Source of the DNA: Sagittula sp048553715
GTDB lineage: Bacteria > Pseudomonadota > Alphaproteobacteria > Rhodobacterales > Rhodobacteraceae
DNA length: 64,000 bases
Reading direction: 5' to 3'
NCBI RefSeq assembly: GCF_048553715.1
Contig: NZ_JBLZNC010000006.1
Span: forward strand, 124,001-188,000
The notes beneath the pieces are model-generated. The model ran no database searches. It was not told where the DNA came from and saw only the letters and a list, made by a program, of their open reading frames with translations. The first letter of the stretch is position 1. Each line of letters opens with the position of its first letter. This document shows, piece by piece, positions 8,337 through 16,021 of this stretch. The translations under genes and the position numbers were made by a program.

Positions 8337-8687
8337 CTATTCCTTTTCCATGGTGCACTGCAAGGGGTGCTGATGGCGGCGGGCAAAGTCCATGACCTGT
8401 CCCACCTTGGTTTCCGCGATCTCGTGGCTGAAGACACCAACCACGGCGACGCCCTTTTTGTGAACGGTCAACATGATCTCGAACGCTTGCGCGTGGGTCA
8501 TGCCAAAGAACCGTTCCAGAATGTGAACGACAAACTCCATCGGCGTGTAATCGTCGTTGAGCAACAACACCTTGTACAACGGCGGGCGTTTGGTGCGCGG
8601 TTTCGTGTCGACAACGACACCCGCGTCACCTTCTCCGTCGTCGGGGGCGTTGCCTGTCATTGTCCAGCTCGAAGAAGCGTGCATCAT
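8337..8687 (-). CDS. clpS: ClpS, ATP-dependent Clp protease adaptor
   Basis: 116 residues from the first ATG at 8687; an internal ATG at 8660 (MTGNAPDDGEG) is an equally likely start because neither has a clear RBS. The ClpS fold is unmistakable: YKVLLLNDDYTPMEFVVHIL binds N-degrons, followed by THAQAFEIMLTVHKKG and HPLQCTMEKE at the end. ClpS binds the ClpA N-domain and delivers N-end-rule substrates to ClpAP in the cytoplasm. Divergent from the HAD hydrolase at 8778. Confidence 0.95.
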   Translation of the reverse strand: MMHASSSWTMTGNAPDDGEGDAGVVVDTKPRTKRPPLYKVLLLNDDYTPMEFVVHILERFFGMTHAQAFEIMLTVHKKGVAVVGVFSHEIAETKVGQVMDFARRHQHPLQCTMEKE

Positions 8688-8777
8688 GGGTGATCTTGCT
8701 TTGCGGTTGCGGAATTGGCCTCTTTATATAGCCGTAGCGCCCACGGCGAAAAGGGGGCCGCTTAGGATGAGGACCAA

Positions 8778-9479
8778 ATGGCGCAGAATCTTTTAACAAT
8801 AGGTTTCGATGCAGACGATACGCTTTGGCACAATGAGCGGTTTTTCAAGCTGACCCAAGAGCGATTCGTCGAGCTTTTGAAGGACCATGCCGAGCCGGAG
8901 CATCTGGAGCAGCGACTGATCGCAGCCGAACGCCGCAATATCGGGCACTATGGCTTTGGCGTGAAGGGTTTCGTTCTGTCGATGATCGAAACGGCGCTGG
9001 AGGTGACGGACAACGCGGCCCCCGGCCATGTGATCAAGGACATCATGATGACCGGGCGCGATATGCTGGCCCATCCGCTGGAGCTGTTGCCCCATGCACA
9101 AGAGGCGGTGGAGGCGGTCAGTGCCACGCATCATGTGGTGCTGATCACAAAGGGCGATTTGCTGCATCAGGAACGTAAGCTGGCGCAATCGGGCCTGGGG
9201 GATCTGTTCAACGCGGTCGAGATCGTCTCCGACAAGCAGCCCCAGACCTATGCGCGTATCTTCGGCGGCTCCCCCGGCGGTCCCGCGCAGGCGATGATGG
9301 TGGGGAATTCGATGAAATCCGATGTGGTTCCAGCAATCGAGGCGGGCGGCTGGGGTGTTTTGGTGCCGCATGATCTGGCGTGGGCTTTGGAGCATGCCGA
9401 GCCACCTCAGTACGCCGACCGCTATCGCGAGATCGACGATCTGTCACATTTGCCTGATCTGGTTCGTGAGATCGGGTGA
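8778..9479 (+). CDS. HAD-family hydrolase
   Basis: 233 residues. Motif I DADDTLWHN puts the nucleophile at Asp11 and the general acid at Asp13. VVLITKGDLLHQERKL carries motif II (Thr), the Lys of motif III is near SDKQPQTYARIF, and MVGNSMKSDVVPAIEAG is motif IV. The protein therefore has a complete haloacid-dehalogenase phosphatase site; the substrate is not evident. It stands alone between clpS and the carboxypeptidase gene. Confidence 0.88.
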   Translation: MAQNLLTIGFDADDTLWHNERFFKLTQERFVELLKDHAEPEHLEQRLIAAERRNIGHYGFGVKGFVLSMIETALEVTDNAAPGHVIKDIMMTGRDMLAHPLELLPHAQEAVEAVSATHHVVLITKGDLLHQERKLAQSGLGDLFNAVEIVSDKQPQTYARIFGGSPGGPAQAMMVGNSMKSDVVPAIEAGGWGVLVPHDLAWALEHAEPPQYADRYREIDDLSHLPDLVREIG

Positions 9480-9490
9480 GGCGAGAACGC

Positions 9491-9530
9491 TGCCACAATT
9501 TTGCCATGTTTGCCCCGTCTTTGCCACATT
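9491..9530. promoter_or_regulatory. phased TGCC/TTTGCCA direct repeats upstream of the PBP5 gene
   Basis: Four TGCC cores occur at 9491, 9502, 9511 and 9522, spacing 11, 9 and 11 bp, about one helical turn. The flanking contexts are TGCCACA, TTTGCCATG, TTTGCCCCG and TTTGCCACATT. The 14-bp string GTCTTTGCCACATT at 9517-9530 is repeated exactly at 46044-46057, upstream of the kpsT-like gene. Helical phasing suggests binding of a protein to one DNA face; the regulator is unknown. Confidence 0.35.
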
Positions 9531-9539
9531 CATACACTT

Positions 9540-9556
9540 AGGGGGTGACGCCCCCT
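9540..9556. repeat. short GC-rich hairpin
   Basis: AGGGGG-TGACG-CCCCCT forms a six-base-pair stem, followed by TAGACCCC. It resembles the GGGGGT...ACCCCC hairpin at 6445-6463 and sits downstream of the HAD gene. It may terminate that transcript or be a fragment of the same dispersed element; no T-run follows. Confidence 0.4.
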
Positions 9557-9673
9557 TAGACCCCATATGTGGATGGCGCATTTTTGCAAAAGCCAAGTTT
9601 TATCAATTATCTGTGGGTTTTCCGAAAGCGCCTCCTATGGTAAGTAATCAGTAACCAAGACGCCCACAGAAAG

Positions 9674-11254
9674 GTGTCAGGCAGAAATACCTACCGAAAA
9701 ATCGGGGGTCGAGGCAGAAAGGCAGTGGTCGTGACGGGACGTCGCAGGCAGTGGGGTCGTTTGGCCCTTTGGATTATCGCGTTTGTCTGGATGGCGGTGT
9801 TTGTACCGATCCATGCGAATGCGGCCCCCTACGCAGCGATGGTGATGGATGCGCGCACCGGTAAGGTGTTGCACGCGCGCAATGCTGACACGCGTTTGCA
9901 TCCGGCATCGCTTACGAAAATGATGACGCTGTATATCGCCTTTGAGGCGGTGCAGAACGGCGAGCTGACCATGGACACATTGGTCACCGTCACAAAGAAT
10001 GCCGCGGCAGAGCCGCCCTCCAAGCTGGGTCTGCGGTCAGGGCAGAAGATCGCGCTGCGGTATCTGGTCCGTGCCGCTGCGGTGAAATCCGCAAACGATG
10101 CCGCCACCGCGATTGGCGAGGCCATCGAAGGGTCCGAAGCCGCCTTTGCGCGTCGTATGAACCGCACCGCTCAGGCGATGGGCATGTCGCGCACCACGTT
10201 CAAAAACGCGCACGGTCTGACCGAAGAGGGCCACCTGTCCACGGCGCGGGATATGTCGCTTCTGGGGCGGCACATGATCTACGACTATCCTGAATATTAT
10301 AACCTGTTCAGCCGTGTCACAGCGGATGCAGGGGTGCGGACCGTATCCCACACCAACCGCCGTCTGCTTGAAAGCTATCGTGGTGCCGACGGGATCAAGA
10401 CCGGCTATACGCGCGCTGCGGGCTTTAACCTTGTGGCCTCTGCCGAACGGGGCAACGAGCGGGTGATTGCCACGGTCTTTGGTGGGCGCTCCACCGCGAC
10501 GCGCAACGCCAAGGTGGCAGAGCTTCTGGATCTCGGGTTTTCCCAGTCGCCCAGTCGTGTGGCGTTGAACAAGCCGTCCAAGCCGCCTTACCTTGGCAAG
10601 GGCGCTGGGCCGTCGGGCATTGCGGTGGCCAATTCCGCCACACCCGAACCCGGCACAGGGGCGAAATCGATCCGCGTGGCCAGTGCGGCTGTGACCCGCA
10701 GTCTGCGCCCCAATGCCCGTCGTGCGGCAGAGGTCCCCGGTGTTCCTGTGGGCGAGGTTGCCCCCTTGGTCGCAGAGCTTGAGAGCGAGATCGAAGAGGT
10801 GCTGCGCGACGTCCAACAAACCGCAGCCGTGGCCGCGCCGCCCGAACCTACGCCATCGGCGCAACCGATCGAGGTTGCCGCAGCTATTGCCGCCCCACAG
10901 GCGTCGATCAAACCGGCAGCCCGTCCGGCAGGTGTGATTCGGGCGCGTGCCGTCGAGCTGGATAAGCCGACGCCTGCGCGTGAGGCCGAGGTGGTCACCC
11001 GCCTGTCGACCAACGACAGCCGCCATTGGGGCATTAACGTGGGGCGCTACCCAAGCCGCTTTGCCGCCGAGAAGGTCCTGTTGAAAACGGCGCTGACGGA
11101 AACCGGCACGCTGGATGGATCCCTGCGCAAAGTGGTTCAGGGCGCGCGCGGATTCGATGCGAACTTTATGGGGATGACCCGTGATACTGCCGAATTGGCC
11201 TGCAAACGTCTGCAGGCGCGTCAGGTCACATGCTTTATGATCGGGCCGAGCTAA
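9674..11254 (+). CDS. D-alanyl-D-alanine carboxypeptidase (PBP5/DacA type) with C-terminal SPOR domain
   Basis: 526 residues from a GTG at 9674; a GTG at 9731 is an alternative. A basic N-terminus and one hydrophobic segment (about 30-50, ending HANAA) form the export signal. The S11 penicillin-binding domain has all three motifs: SLTK at 79-82, SAN at 139-141 and KTG at 242-244. Residues about 300-440 are an Ala/Pro-rich linker. The last roughly 75 residues (WGINVGRYPSRFAAE...) are a SPOR domain, which binds denuded glycan at division septa. It trims pentapeptide D-Ala in the periplasm. Phased TTTGCCA repeats lie upstream. Confidence 0.9.
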   Translation: MSGRNTYRKIGGRGRKAVVVTGRRRQWGRLALWIIAFVWMAVFVPIHANAAPYAAMVMDARTGKVLHARNADTRLHPASLTKMMTLYIAFEAVQNGELTMDTLVTVTKNAAAEPPSKLGLRSGQKIALRYLVRAAAVKSANDAATAIGEAIEGSEAAFARRMNRTAQAMGMSRTTFKNAHGLTEEGHLSTARDMSLLGRHMIYDYPEYYNLFSRVTADAGVRTVSHTNRRLLESYRGADGIKTGYTRAAGFNLVASAERGNERVIATVFGGRSTATRNAKVAELLDLGFSQSPSRVALNKPSKPPYLGKGAGPSGIAVANSATPEPGTGAKSIRVASAAVTRSLRPNARRAAEVPGVPVGEVAPLVAELESEIEEVLRDVQQTAAVAAPPEPTPSAQPIEVAAAIAAPQASIKPAARPAGVIRARAVELDKPTPAREAEVVTRLSTNDSRHWGINVGRYPSRFAAEKVLLKTALTETGTLDGSLRKVVQGARGFDANFMGMTRDTAELACKRLQARQVTCFMIGPS

Positions 11255-11281
11255 AGGCCTAAACCTGCAAGAAATTAAACG

Positions 11282-11309
11282 ACGGGCAGGCCAAGCGCCT
11301 GCCCGTTTC
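11282..11309. terminator. intrinsic terminator between the PBP5 and quinone oxidoreductase genes
   Basis: ACGGGCAGG (11282-11290) and CCTGCCCGT (11298-11306) form a perfect 9-bp stem with a 7-nt loop, followed by TTT on the plus strand and preceded by AAAC. It lies between convergent genes and can serve both directions. Confidence 0.8.
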
Positions 11310-11318
11310 ATGTCCAGC

Positions 11319-12302
11319 TTAGGGTGCGACGGACAAGACGATTTTGCCGATATGGGTCGACCCTTCCATGCGGGCATGGGCTGCGGCGGCATCGTTTAGC
11401 GCGAATTCGGAATCCATCACCGGCGCGATTTTTCCCTGATCGAGCAGCGGCCAAACCGTTTCGCGCAGGGCTGCGGCGATTTCGGCCTTGGCGATGTCGC
11501 TTTGCGGGCGCAGGGTCGAGCCGGTCACGGTCAGGCGCCGCATCATGATCTGGGCAAAGTTGATGTCCGCCTTGGGTCCCTGCAAAAAGGCGATCTGCAC
11601 CAGACGCCCGTCATCGGCCAAGGCACGCAGGTTGCGGGCGATGTAATCGCCGCCGACCATATCAAGGATCAGGTTCGCGCCGCCTGCGTCTTTGAGGACC
11701 TCGACGAAGTCCTCTTCGCGGTAGTTGATGGCGCGGTCTGCGCCCAGATCGGTGCAGGCGGCGCATTTGTCCGCTGATCCGGCGGTGGCAAAGACATGAG
11801 CCCCGAATTGCTTGGCCAGTTGGATGGCCGTCGTGCCGATGCCCGAAGAGCCGCCATGCACGAGGAACCGCTCACCCGCCTTCAAGCCACCGCGCATGAA
11901 CACATTGGACCAGACCGTGAAATAGGTTTCTGGCAGGCAGGCGGCCTGTTTCAGGTCCAGCCCTTGGGGGACAGGCAAGCAATGGGTGGCCGGTGTGGCG
12001 ACATATTCCGCATAGCCACCGCCGGGCAGCAGGGCGCAGACCTGTTCGCCCACTTTGGGCCAGCTCACATCCGGGCCGACCTCAACCACTTCGCCAGAGG
12101 CCTCCAGACCCGGCAGATCGGATGCCGTGGGCGGCGGCGCATAGCTGCCCGCCCGTTGCAGCGCGTCAGGGCGGTTCACACCGGCATAGGCAACCTTGAT
12201 GACGACCTGTCCGGCGGCGGCCTGTGGCATGGGGCGCTGGCACGGTTGAAGCACGTCCGGCCCGCCGGGCTTTGTGATTTCGATGGCACGCATCTGGGGC
12301 AT
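11319..12302 (-). CDS. NAD(P)H-quinone oxidoreductase (zinc-free MDR family)
   Basis: 327 residues from the ATG at 12302 (MPQMRAIEITKPGGPDVLQ), chosen because AAAGGAG lies 7 bp upstream; a longer frame to 12389 lacks this. The N-terminal GroES-like fold carries VKVAYAGVNRPD with no zinc ligands, and the Rossmann NADPH site reads VHGGSSGIGTTAIQLAK. It matches PIG3/QOR-type quinone oxidoreductases, which reduce quinones or unsaturated carbonyls with NADPH. It lies 74 bp downstream of a COQ9 gene, in line with a quinone-related role. Confidence 0.88.
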   Translation of the reverse strand: MPQMRAIEITKPGGPDVLQPCQRPMPQAAAGQVVIKVAYAGVNRPDALQRAGSYAPPPTASDLPGLEASGEVVEVGPDVSWPKVGEQVCALLPGGGYAEYVATPATHCLPVPQGLDLKQAACLPETYFTVWSNVFMRGGLKAGERFLVHGGSSGIGTTAIQLAKQFGAHVFATAGSADKCAACTDLGADRAINYREEDFVEVLKDAGGANLILDMVGGDYIARNLRALADDGRLVQIAFLQGPKADINFAQIMMRRLTVTGSTLRPQSDIAKAEIAAALRETVWPLLDQGKIAPVMDSEFALNDAAAAHARMEGSTHIGKIVLSVAP

Positions 12303-12376
12303 TGCGGTCTCCTTTGATCTAGCGGGCAAGCTAGGTCGCCCGCGTGTCAGGGGAAACCCCGGATGCGCAGAAGGGT

Positions 12377-13051
12377 TCAGGGGGTCCAACCACCGGGCAG
12401 GTCGTCGCGCCGTGCGGCGGGGGCCTTGATCCGGCCAAGGATGCGGGCGGGGCCTGCGGCAAGCGCGCTGAGCAATTTGTTGTCCTGCACGCCCGCCTTG
12501 GCCTTTTCAAAGCGCATGACGTCCTCGATCCGGCGATCCAGAAAGGCCCATGTTGCGTCGCTGCCCAGCGAATCGTCACCAAGCCAGAACAGCACGGTGG
12601 AGGAATAGACCGCCGACAGGGTCATGCGTTTCGTGTACCAGTTCACGTCATCAGAGCTGTCGCCAAGCGCGGTCCAGATCGCATCGGCGGTGCCCCAGAT
12701 CAGCCGCGCGCCTTCGGGGGCGTAGAAGGGCAGGGCGAACAGGGTGGTGCCACGGCGCACGGCCTCTCGGTCGGCGGCGGCCTCGATCCGCGTGCGTACG
12801 GCAAAGGCCACCTTGTCGCGAAAGCGCATGTCGGACAGGTCCGCCTGTTCCAGACGTTCGATCATCGCGGCATCGCCGCGTTTGTGGTAGGCAGCGGCCA
12901 GATCCACGGCTCCGCGCGGGAACAGAGCGCGGGCCACGGTCGGGTTGACCTCGGCATCCTGCACGGCGGCGCGAAACGTGGTCTCGGACCAGCCATCAAA
13001 GGCCACATGCATCATCGCCGCATCCAGCAGCCGGTCGGCAGTATCGGGCAT
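12377..13051 (-). CDS. COQ9-family ubiquinone biosynthesis protein
   Basis: 224 residues from the ATG at 13051 (MPDTADRLLDAAM), preceded by AAAGGAACGCGCAAG, a good RBS. The N-terminus has a TetR-like helix-turn-helix shape (DGWSETTFRAAVQDAEVNPTVARALFP), as known for COQ9, and the C-terminal region is the COQ9 lipid-binding domain (DDVNWYTKRMTLSAVYSSTVLFWL). COQ9 binds isoprene lipids and assists COQ7 hydroxylation in ubiquinone synthesis. The N-terminus can be mistaken for a TetR regulator. Followed on the same strand by the quinone oxidoreductase gene. Confidence 0.88.
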   Translation of the reverse strand: MPDTADRLLDAAMMHVAFDGWSETTFRAAVQDAEVNPTVARALFPRGAVDLAAAYHKRGDAAMIERLEQADLSDMRFRDKVAFAVRTRIEAAADREAVRRGTTLFALPFYAPEGARLIWGTADAIWTALGDSSDDVNWYTKRMTLSAVYSSTVLFWLGDDSLGSDATWAFLDRRIEDVMRFEKAKAGVQDNKLLSALAAGPARILGRIKAPAARRDDLPGGWTP

Positions 13052-13155
13052 CTTGCGCGTTCCTTTCATTGACGTGACCACAGGGTAGACAAATAGAGCG
13101 GTGCTTGCTATAGGGCCACTTCCTGCAATTCTTTATGCAACTCAAACCTAGAAAG

Positions 13156-13169
13156 GTGGTGAAAACCAC
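13156..13169 (+). promoter_or_regulatory. GNRA-loop hairpin between RBS and start codon of rpsU
   Basis: GTGGT-GAAA-ACCAC is a 5-bp stem with a GAAA tetraloop ending directly before the ATG at 13170. The Shine-Dalgarno AAAGG (13152-13156) sits at the foot of the stem. Folding would bring an otherwise distant Shine-Dalgarno sequence close to the start codon; alternatively a ligand such as S21 could bind it. Confidence 0.45.
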
Positions 13170-13376
13170 ATGCAGGTCAGTGTTCGTGACAACAATGTCG
13201 ATCAGGCGCTCCGCGCTCTGAAGAAAAAGCTGCAGCGCGAAGGCGTGTTCCGCGAAATGAAGCTCAAGCAGCATTTCGAGAAGCCGTCCGAGAAGAAAGC
13301 CCGTGAAAAGGCTGAAGCAATCCGCCGCGCCCGCAAGTTGGCTCGTAAAAAAGCCCAGCGCGAAGGTATGCTCTAA
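13170..13376 (+). CDS. rpsU: 30S ribosomal protein S21
   Basis: 68 residues, starting MQVSVRDNNVDQALRALKKKLQREG and ending in a strongly basic helix (RRARKLARKKAQREGML). Length and sequence are typical of alphaproteobacterial S21, a small-subunit protein near the anti-Shine-Dalgarno region of 16S rRNA. It is monocistronic, with an unusual hairpin between RBS and ATG and a strong terminator downstream. Confidence 0.97.
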   Translation: MQVSVRDNNVDQALRALKKKLQREGVFREMKLKQHFEKPSEKKAREKAEAIRRARKLARKKAQREGML

Positions 13377-13409
13377 GAGCTGTCGCTTCCGAACCAAACG
13401 TATTGGCGA

Positions 13410-13437
13410 CCCCCGAGACGGCTGTCTTCGGGGGTTT
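13410..13437 (+). terminator. rpsU intrinsic terminator
   Basis: CCCCCGAGAC and GTCTTCGGGGG form a GC-rich stem with one bulged base and a GGCT loop, followed by TTT. It starts 34 bp after the rpsU stop. Confidence 0.75.
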
Positions 13438-13451
13438 GTCGTCTTTGGTGA

Positions 13452-13841
13452 TCAGTCCCAAGCCGCGTTTTGCAGCACAACGCGGTAGCCATCGGGGTCT
13501 TCAAATGTCTCGCCTAAGCGGTCCCAATAGGGGTTGAGCGATGGCACCGGCGTAAATCCCGCGCGCCGCATCCGGTCGCAGGCCGCCTGCCAGTCGTCTG
13601 GGTCGGGCAGGTAGAACACCACCAGATTGTCGCGGGTGGGTGCCCTCCCTGCGGGATGGTCAGGGTGTCGGGTGAATTCAAAATGGTAGGCCGCGCCTTT
13701 GGCCCCGAGCATAACCCCGTCAAAGCCGTCGTGATCAGCGAATCGCCCGAGAATCTGCAGCCCCAGCCCATCGCAGTAAAAGGGCAGCAGCGCATCGATG
13801 TTGTCGGTGGGCCGCGCAATGCGGATGCTTTGGGGCTGCAT
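13452..13841 (-). CDS. VOC-family (glyoxalase/dioxygenase fold) protein
   Basis: 129 residues, one VOC module pair: IRIARPTDNIDALLPFYCDGLGLQILGRF and, in the second half, NPYWDRLGETFEDPDGYRVVLQN, with the usual metal-site Glu region. Members include glyoxalase I, bleomycin-resistance proteins and dioxygenases; the substrate cannot be read from the sequence. It lies between rpsU and hemE and is not obviously part of an operon. Confidence 0.8.
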   Translation of the reverse strand: MQPQSIRIARPTDNIDALLPFYCDGLGLQILGRFADHDGFDGVMLGAKGAAYHFEFTRHPDHPAGRAPTRDNLVVFYLPDPDDWQAACDRMRRAGFTPVPSLNPYWDRLGETFEDPDGYRVVLQNAAWD

Positions 13842-13931
13842 TGGTTATCCTGTGGCGGTTACCCCTGAATCATGTCGCCCGAAGATGACCGGGGCAAGAC
13901 CGCGCTGCGGTTGCGCCCCGTGCCAGTGGTA

Positions 13932-14960
13932 TCATTTGCCGCGAATCGTATCGATCATGATCTGCACGTTTTCGGGATCGGCGTCAGGAGTGATGCCATG
14001 GCCGAGGTTGAAGATATGCGGCCCGTTCGCCAGCGCATCCACCACATGACGTGTTTCATCAATCAGGGCCTGCCCGCCGGTCACCAGATGGGTGTTCTTC
14101 AGGTTGCCTTGGACACAGCCGCCGGGCTGGACGTTTGCGGCAATCCATTCCGGTGTCACGGAATCATCGACTGCGACGCAATCGACGCCTGTGGCCTTGT
14201 GAAAGCCCACATATTTGTCACCGGCCTGACGCGGGAAGCCGATGATCGGCAGATCGGGAAAGCGCGATTTAAGCGCGCTTGTGATGATGCGGGCGGGCTC
14301 CAGCGCGTAGCGGTCGAAATCCTCCCCCTTGAGCGAGCCTGCCCAGCTGTCGAAAATCTTCACGACTTCGGCGCCTGCTTCGACCTGTTTGGTCAGATAG
14401 TCGATGGTGCCTTCGGTCAGGCGATCAATCAGCGCCTCGAACAGGGGGCGGTTTTCGGCCTTCAGCGCATGGGCGGGGCCTTGGTCCTTGGTGCCCTGAC
14501 CGGCGATCATGTAGGTGGCCACCGTCCATGGCGCGCCCGCAAACCCGATCAGCGTTACGTCTTCGGGCAGTTCACGGCGCAGGATCTTGACCGTCTCGTA
14601 GATCGGGTTGAGCGTGTCGTGGATCATCTCGCCACGGCCAAGCTTGTCGAAATCGGCCTGCGTGGTGACGGTGGACAGGCGCGGCCCTTCGCCTGTGACA
14701 AACCAAAGATCGGCCCCAAGCGCCTGTGGCAGCAACAAGATGTCGGCAAACAGGATCGCCGCGTCAAAGCCGTAGCGGCGGATCGGCTGCAGCGTGACCT
14801 CGGCCGCCAGTTCGGGATTGTAACACAGCGACAGAAAGTCACCGGCTTCGGCGCGGGTGGCCTTGTATTCGGGCAGATAGCGGCCCGCTTGCCGCATCAT
14901 CCAGATCGGAGGGGTGGGCAGGGTCTCACCGGCCAGTGCGCGCAGAATGGTCTTGGTCAT
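13932..14960 (-). CDS. hemE: uroporphyrinogen decarboxylase
   Basis: 342 residues from the ATG at 14960 (MTKTILRALAGETLPTPPIWMMRQAGRYLPEY). The HemE signatures PPIWMMRQAGRYLPEY and GFAGAPWTVATYMI are present. It decarboxylates the four acetate side chains of uroporphyrinogen III to coproporphyrinogen III. The frame stays open upstream to 16784, but that extension runs antisense through hemC and is not coding. Divergent from hemC, with an 87-bp shared upstream region. Confidence 0.95.
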   Translation of the reverse strand: MTKTILRALAGETLPTPPIWMMRQAGRYLPEYKATRAEAGDFLSLCYNPELAAEVTLQPIRRYGFDAAILFADILLLPQALGADLWFVTGEGPRLSTVTTQADFDKLGRGEMIHDTLNPIYETVKILRRELPEDVTLIGFAGAPWTVATYMIAGQGTKDQGPAHALKAENRPLFEALIDRLTEGTIDYLTKQVEAGAEVVKIFDSWAGSLKGEDFDRYALEPARIITSALKSRFPDLPIIGFPRQAGDKYVGFHKATGVDCVAVDDSVTPEWIAANVQPGGCVQGNLKNTHLVTGGQALIDETRHVVDALANGPHIFNLGHGITPDADPENVQIMIDTIRGK

Positions 14961-15047
14961 GGGGGCCTCCGTCAGGTGCTTTGGGTGGCACTTAGGGCAA
15001 ACTGCGACAGGTTGCCAGCCGACAGCCTGACGCATAAAGGTTTGGCT

Positions 15048-16004
15048 ATGACTGATATGCCCTCGCCCTCTGCCCCGCTGAAGATTGGAACACGTGGTTC
15101 GCCGCTTGCCTTGGCGCAGGCGTATGAGACCCGCGAACGCCTTATGGAGGCCTTTGATCTGCCGATCGACGCTTTCGAGATCGTGGTGATCAAGACCACG
15201 GGCGACGACCGCGCCCTGATTGCGCGGGACATTCCGCTCAAGGAAATCGGCAACAAGGGTCTGTTCACCAAAGAGATCGAAGAGGCGCTGCTGGCCGGTG
15301 CCATTGATATCGCGGTGCATTCCATGAAGGACATGCCCACGGAACAGCCCGCAGGCCTGCTGCTGGATTGCTACCTCCCGCGCGAGGACACGCGCGATGC
15401 CTTTATCTGCCCACACGCCGACAGCATTCACGATCTGCCGCAGGGGGCGGTTGTGGGCACATCGTCGCTGCGGCGGCGGGCGCAGTTGTTGAACCGCCGT
15501 CCCGATCTGCAAGTGGTGGAGTTCCGGGGCAACCTGCAGACGCGTCTGAAGAAGCTCGACGATGGCGTGGCTTTTGCAACGTTTCTGGCCTGTGCCGGAC
15601 TGAACCGGATGAAAATCCCCGCCGTGCCGATGCATCCCATTGCTACCGATGACATGCTGCCCGCGATTGCCCAAGGGGCGATCGGTATTGAACGGCGGAT
15701 GGATGACGCGCTGACAGAGCGGCTTTTGGCGGCCCTGCATCACCATGACACCGGATTGCGACTGGCGGCGGAACGGGCGTTCCTTGCGCGGCTTGACGGG
15801 TCCTGTGAAACGCCGATTGCCGGTCTGGCAGAGCTTCACGGCGACCAGATGCGCCTGCGGGGCGAGATCCTGAAAACCGACGGGTCCGTGTCCCATGCGG
15901 ACGAGATCCACGGCCCGATCAAAGACGGTCCCGCGCTGGGCCGTCAATTGGCGGAAACCCTGCTGGCCAAGGCCGGAGCGGATTTCTTCGACCACCTGAC
16001 CTGA
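15048..16004 (+). CDS. hemC: hydroxymethylbilane synthase (porphobilinogen deaminase)
   Basis: 318 residues from the ATG at 15048 (MTDMPSPSAPLKIGTRGSPLALAQA). The dipyrromethane cofactor attaches to Cys253 in LDGSCETPIAG. Other landmarks are HSMKDMPTEQP and VVGTSSLRRRAQL. It assembles four porphobilinogens into hydroxymethylbilane. It is divergent from hemE, the enzyme two steps later in the pathway, so coordinate regulation from the 14961-15047 gap is likely. Confidence 0.96.
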   Translation: MTDMPSPSAPLKIGTRGSPLALAQAYETRERLMEAFDLPIDAFEIVVIKTTGDDRALIARDIPLKEIGNKGLFTKEIEEALLAGAIDIAVHSMKDMPTEQPAGLLLDCYLPREDTRDAFICPHADSIHDLPQGAVVGTSSLRRRAQLLNRRPDLQVVEFRGNLQTRLKKLDDGVAFATFLACAGLNRMKIPAVPMHPIATDDMLPAIAQGAIGIERRMDDALTERLLAALHHHDTGLRLAAERAFLARLDGSCETPIAGLAELHGDQMRLRGEILKTDGSVSHADEIHGPIKDGPALGRQLAETLLAKAGADFFDHLT

Positions 16005-16021
16005 GCGTTCGGGGCGCGCGG

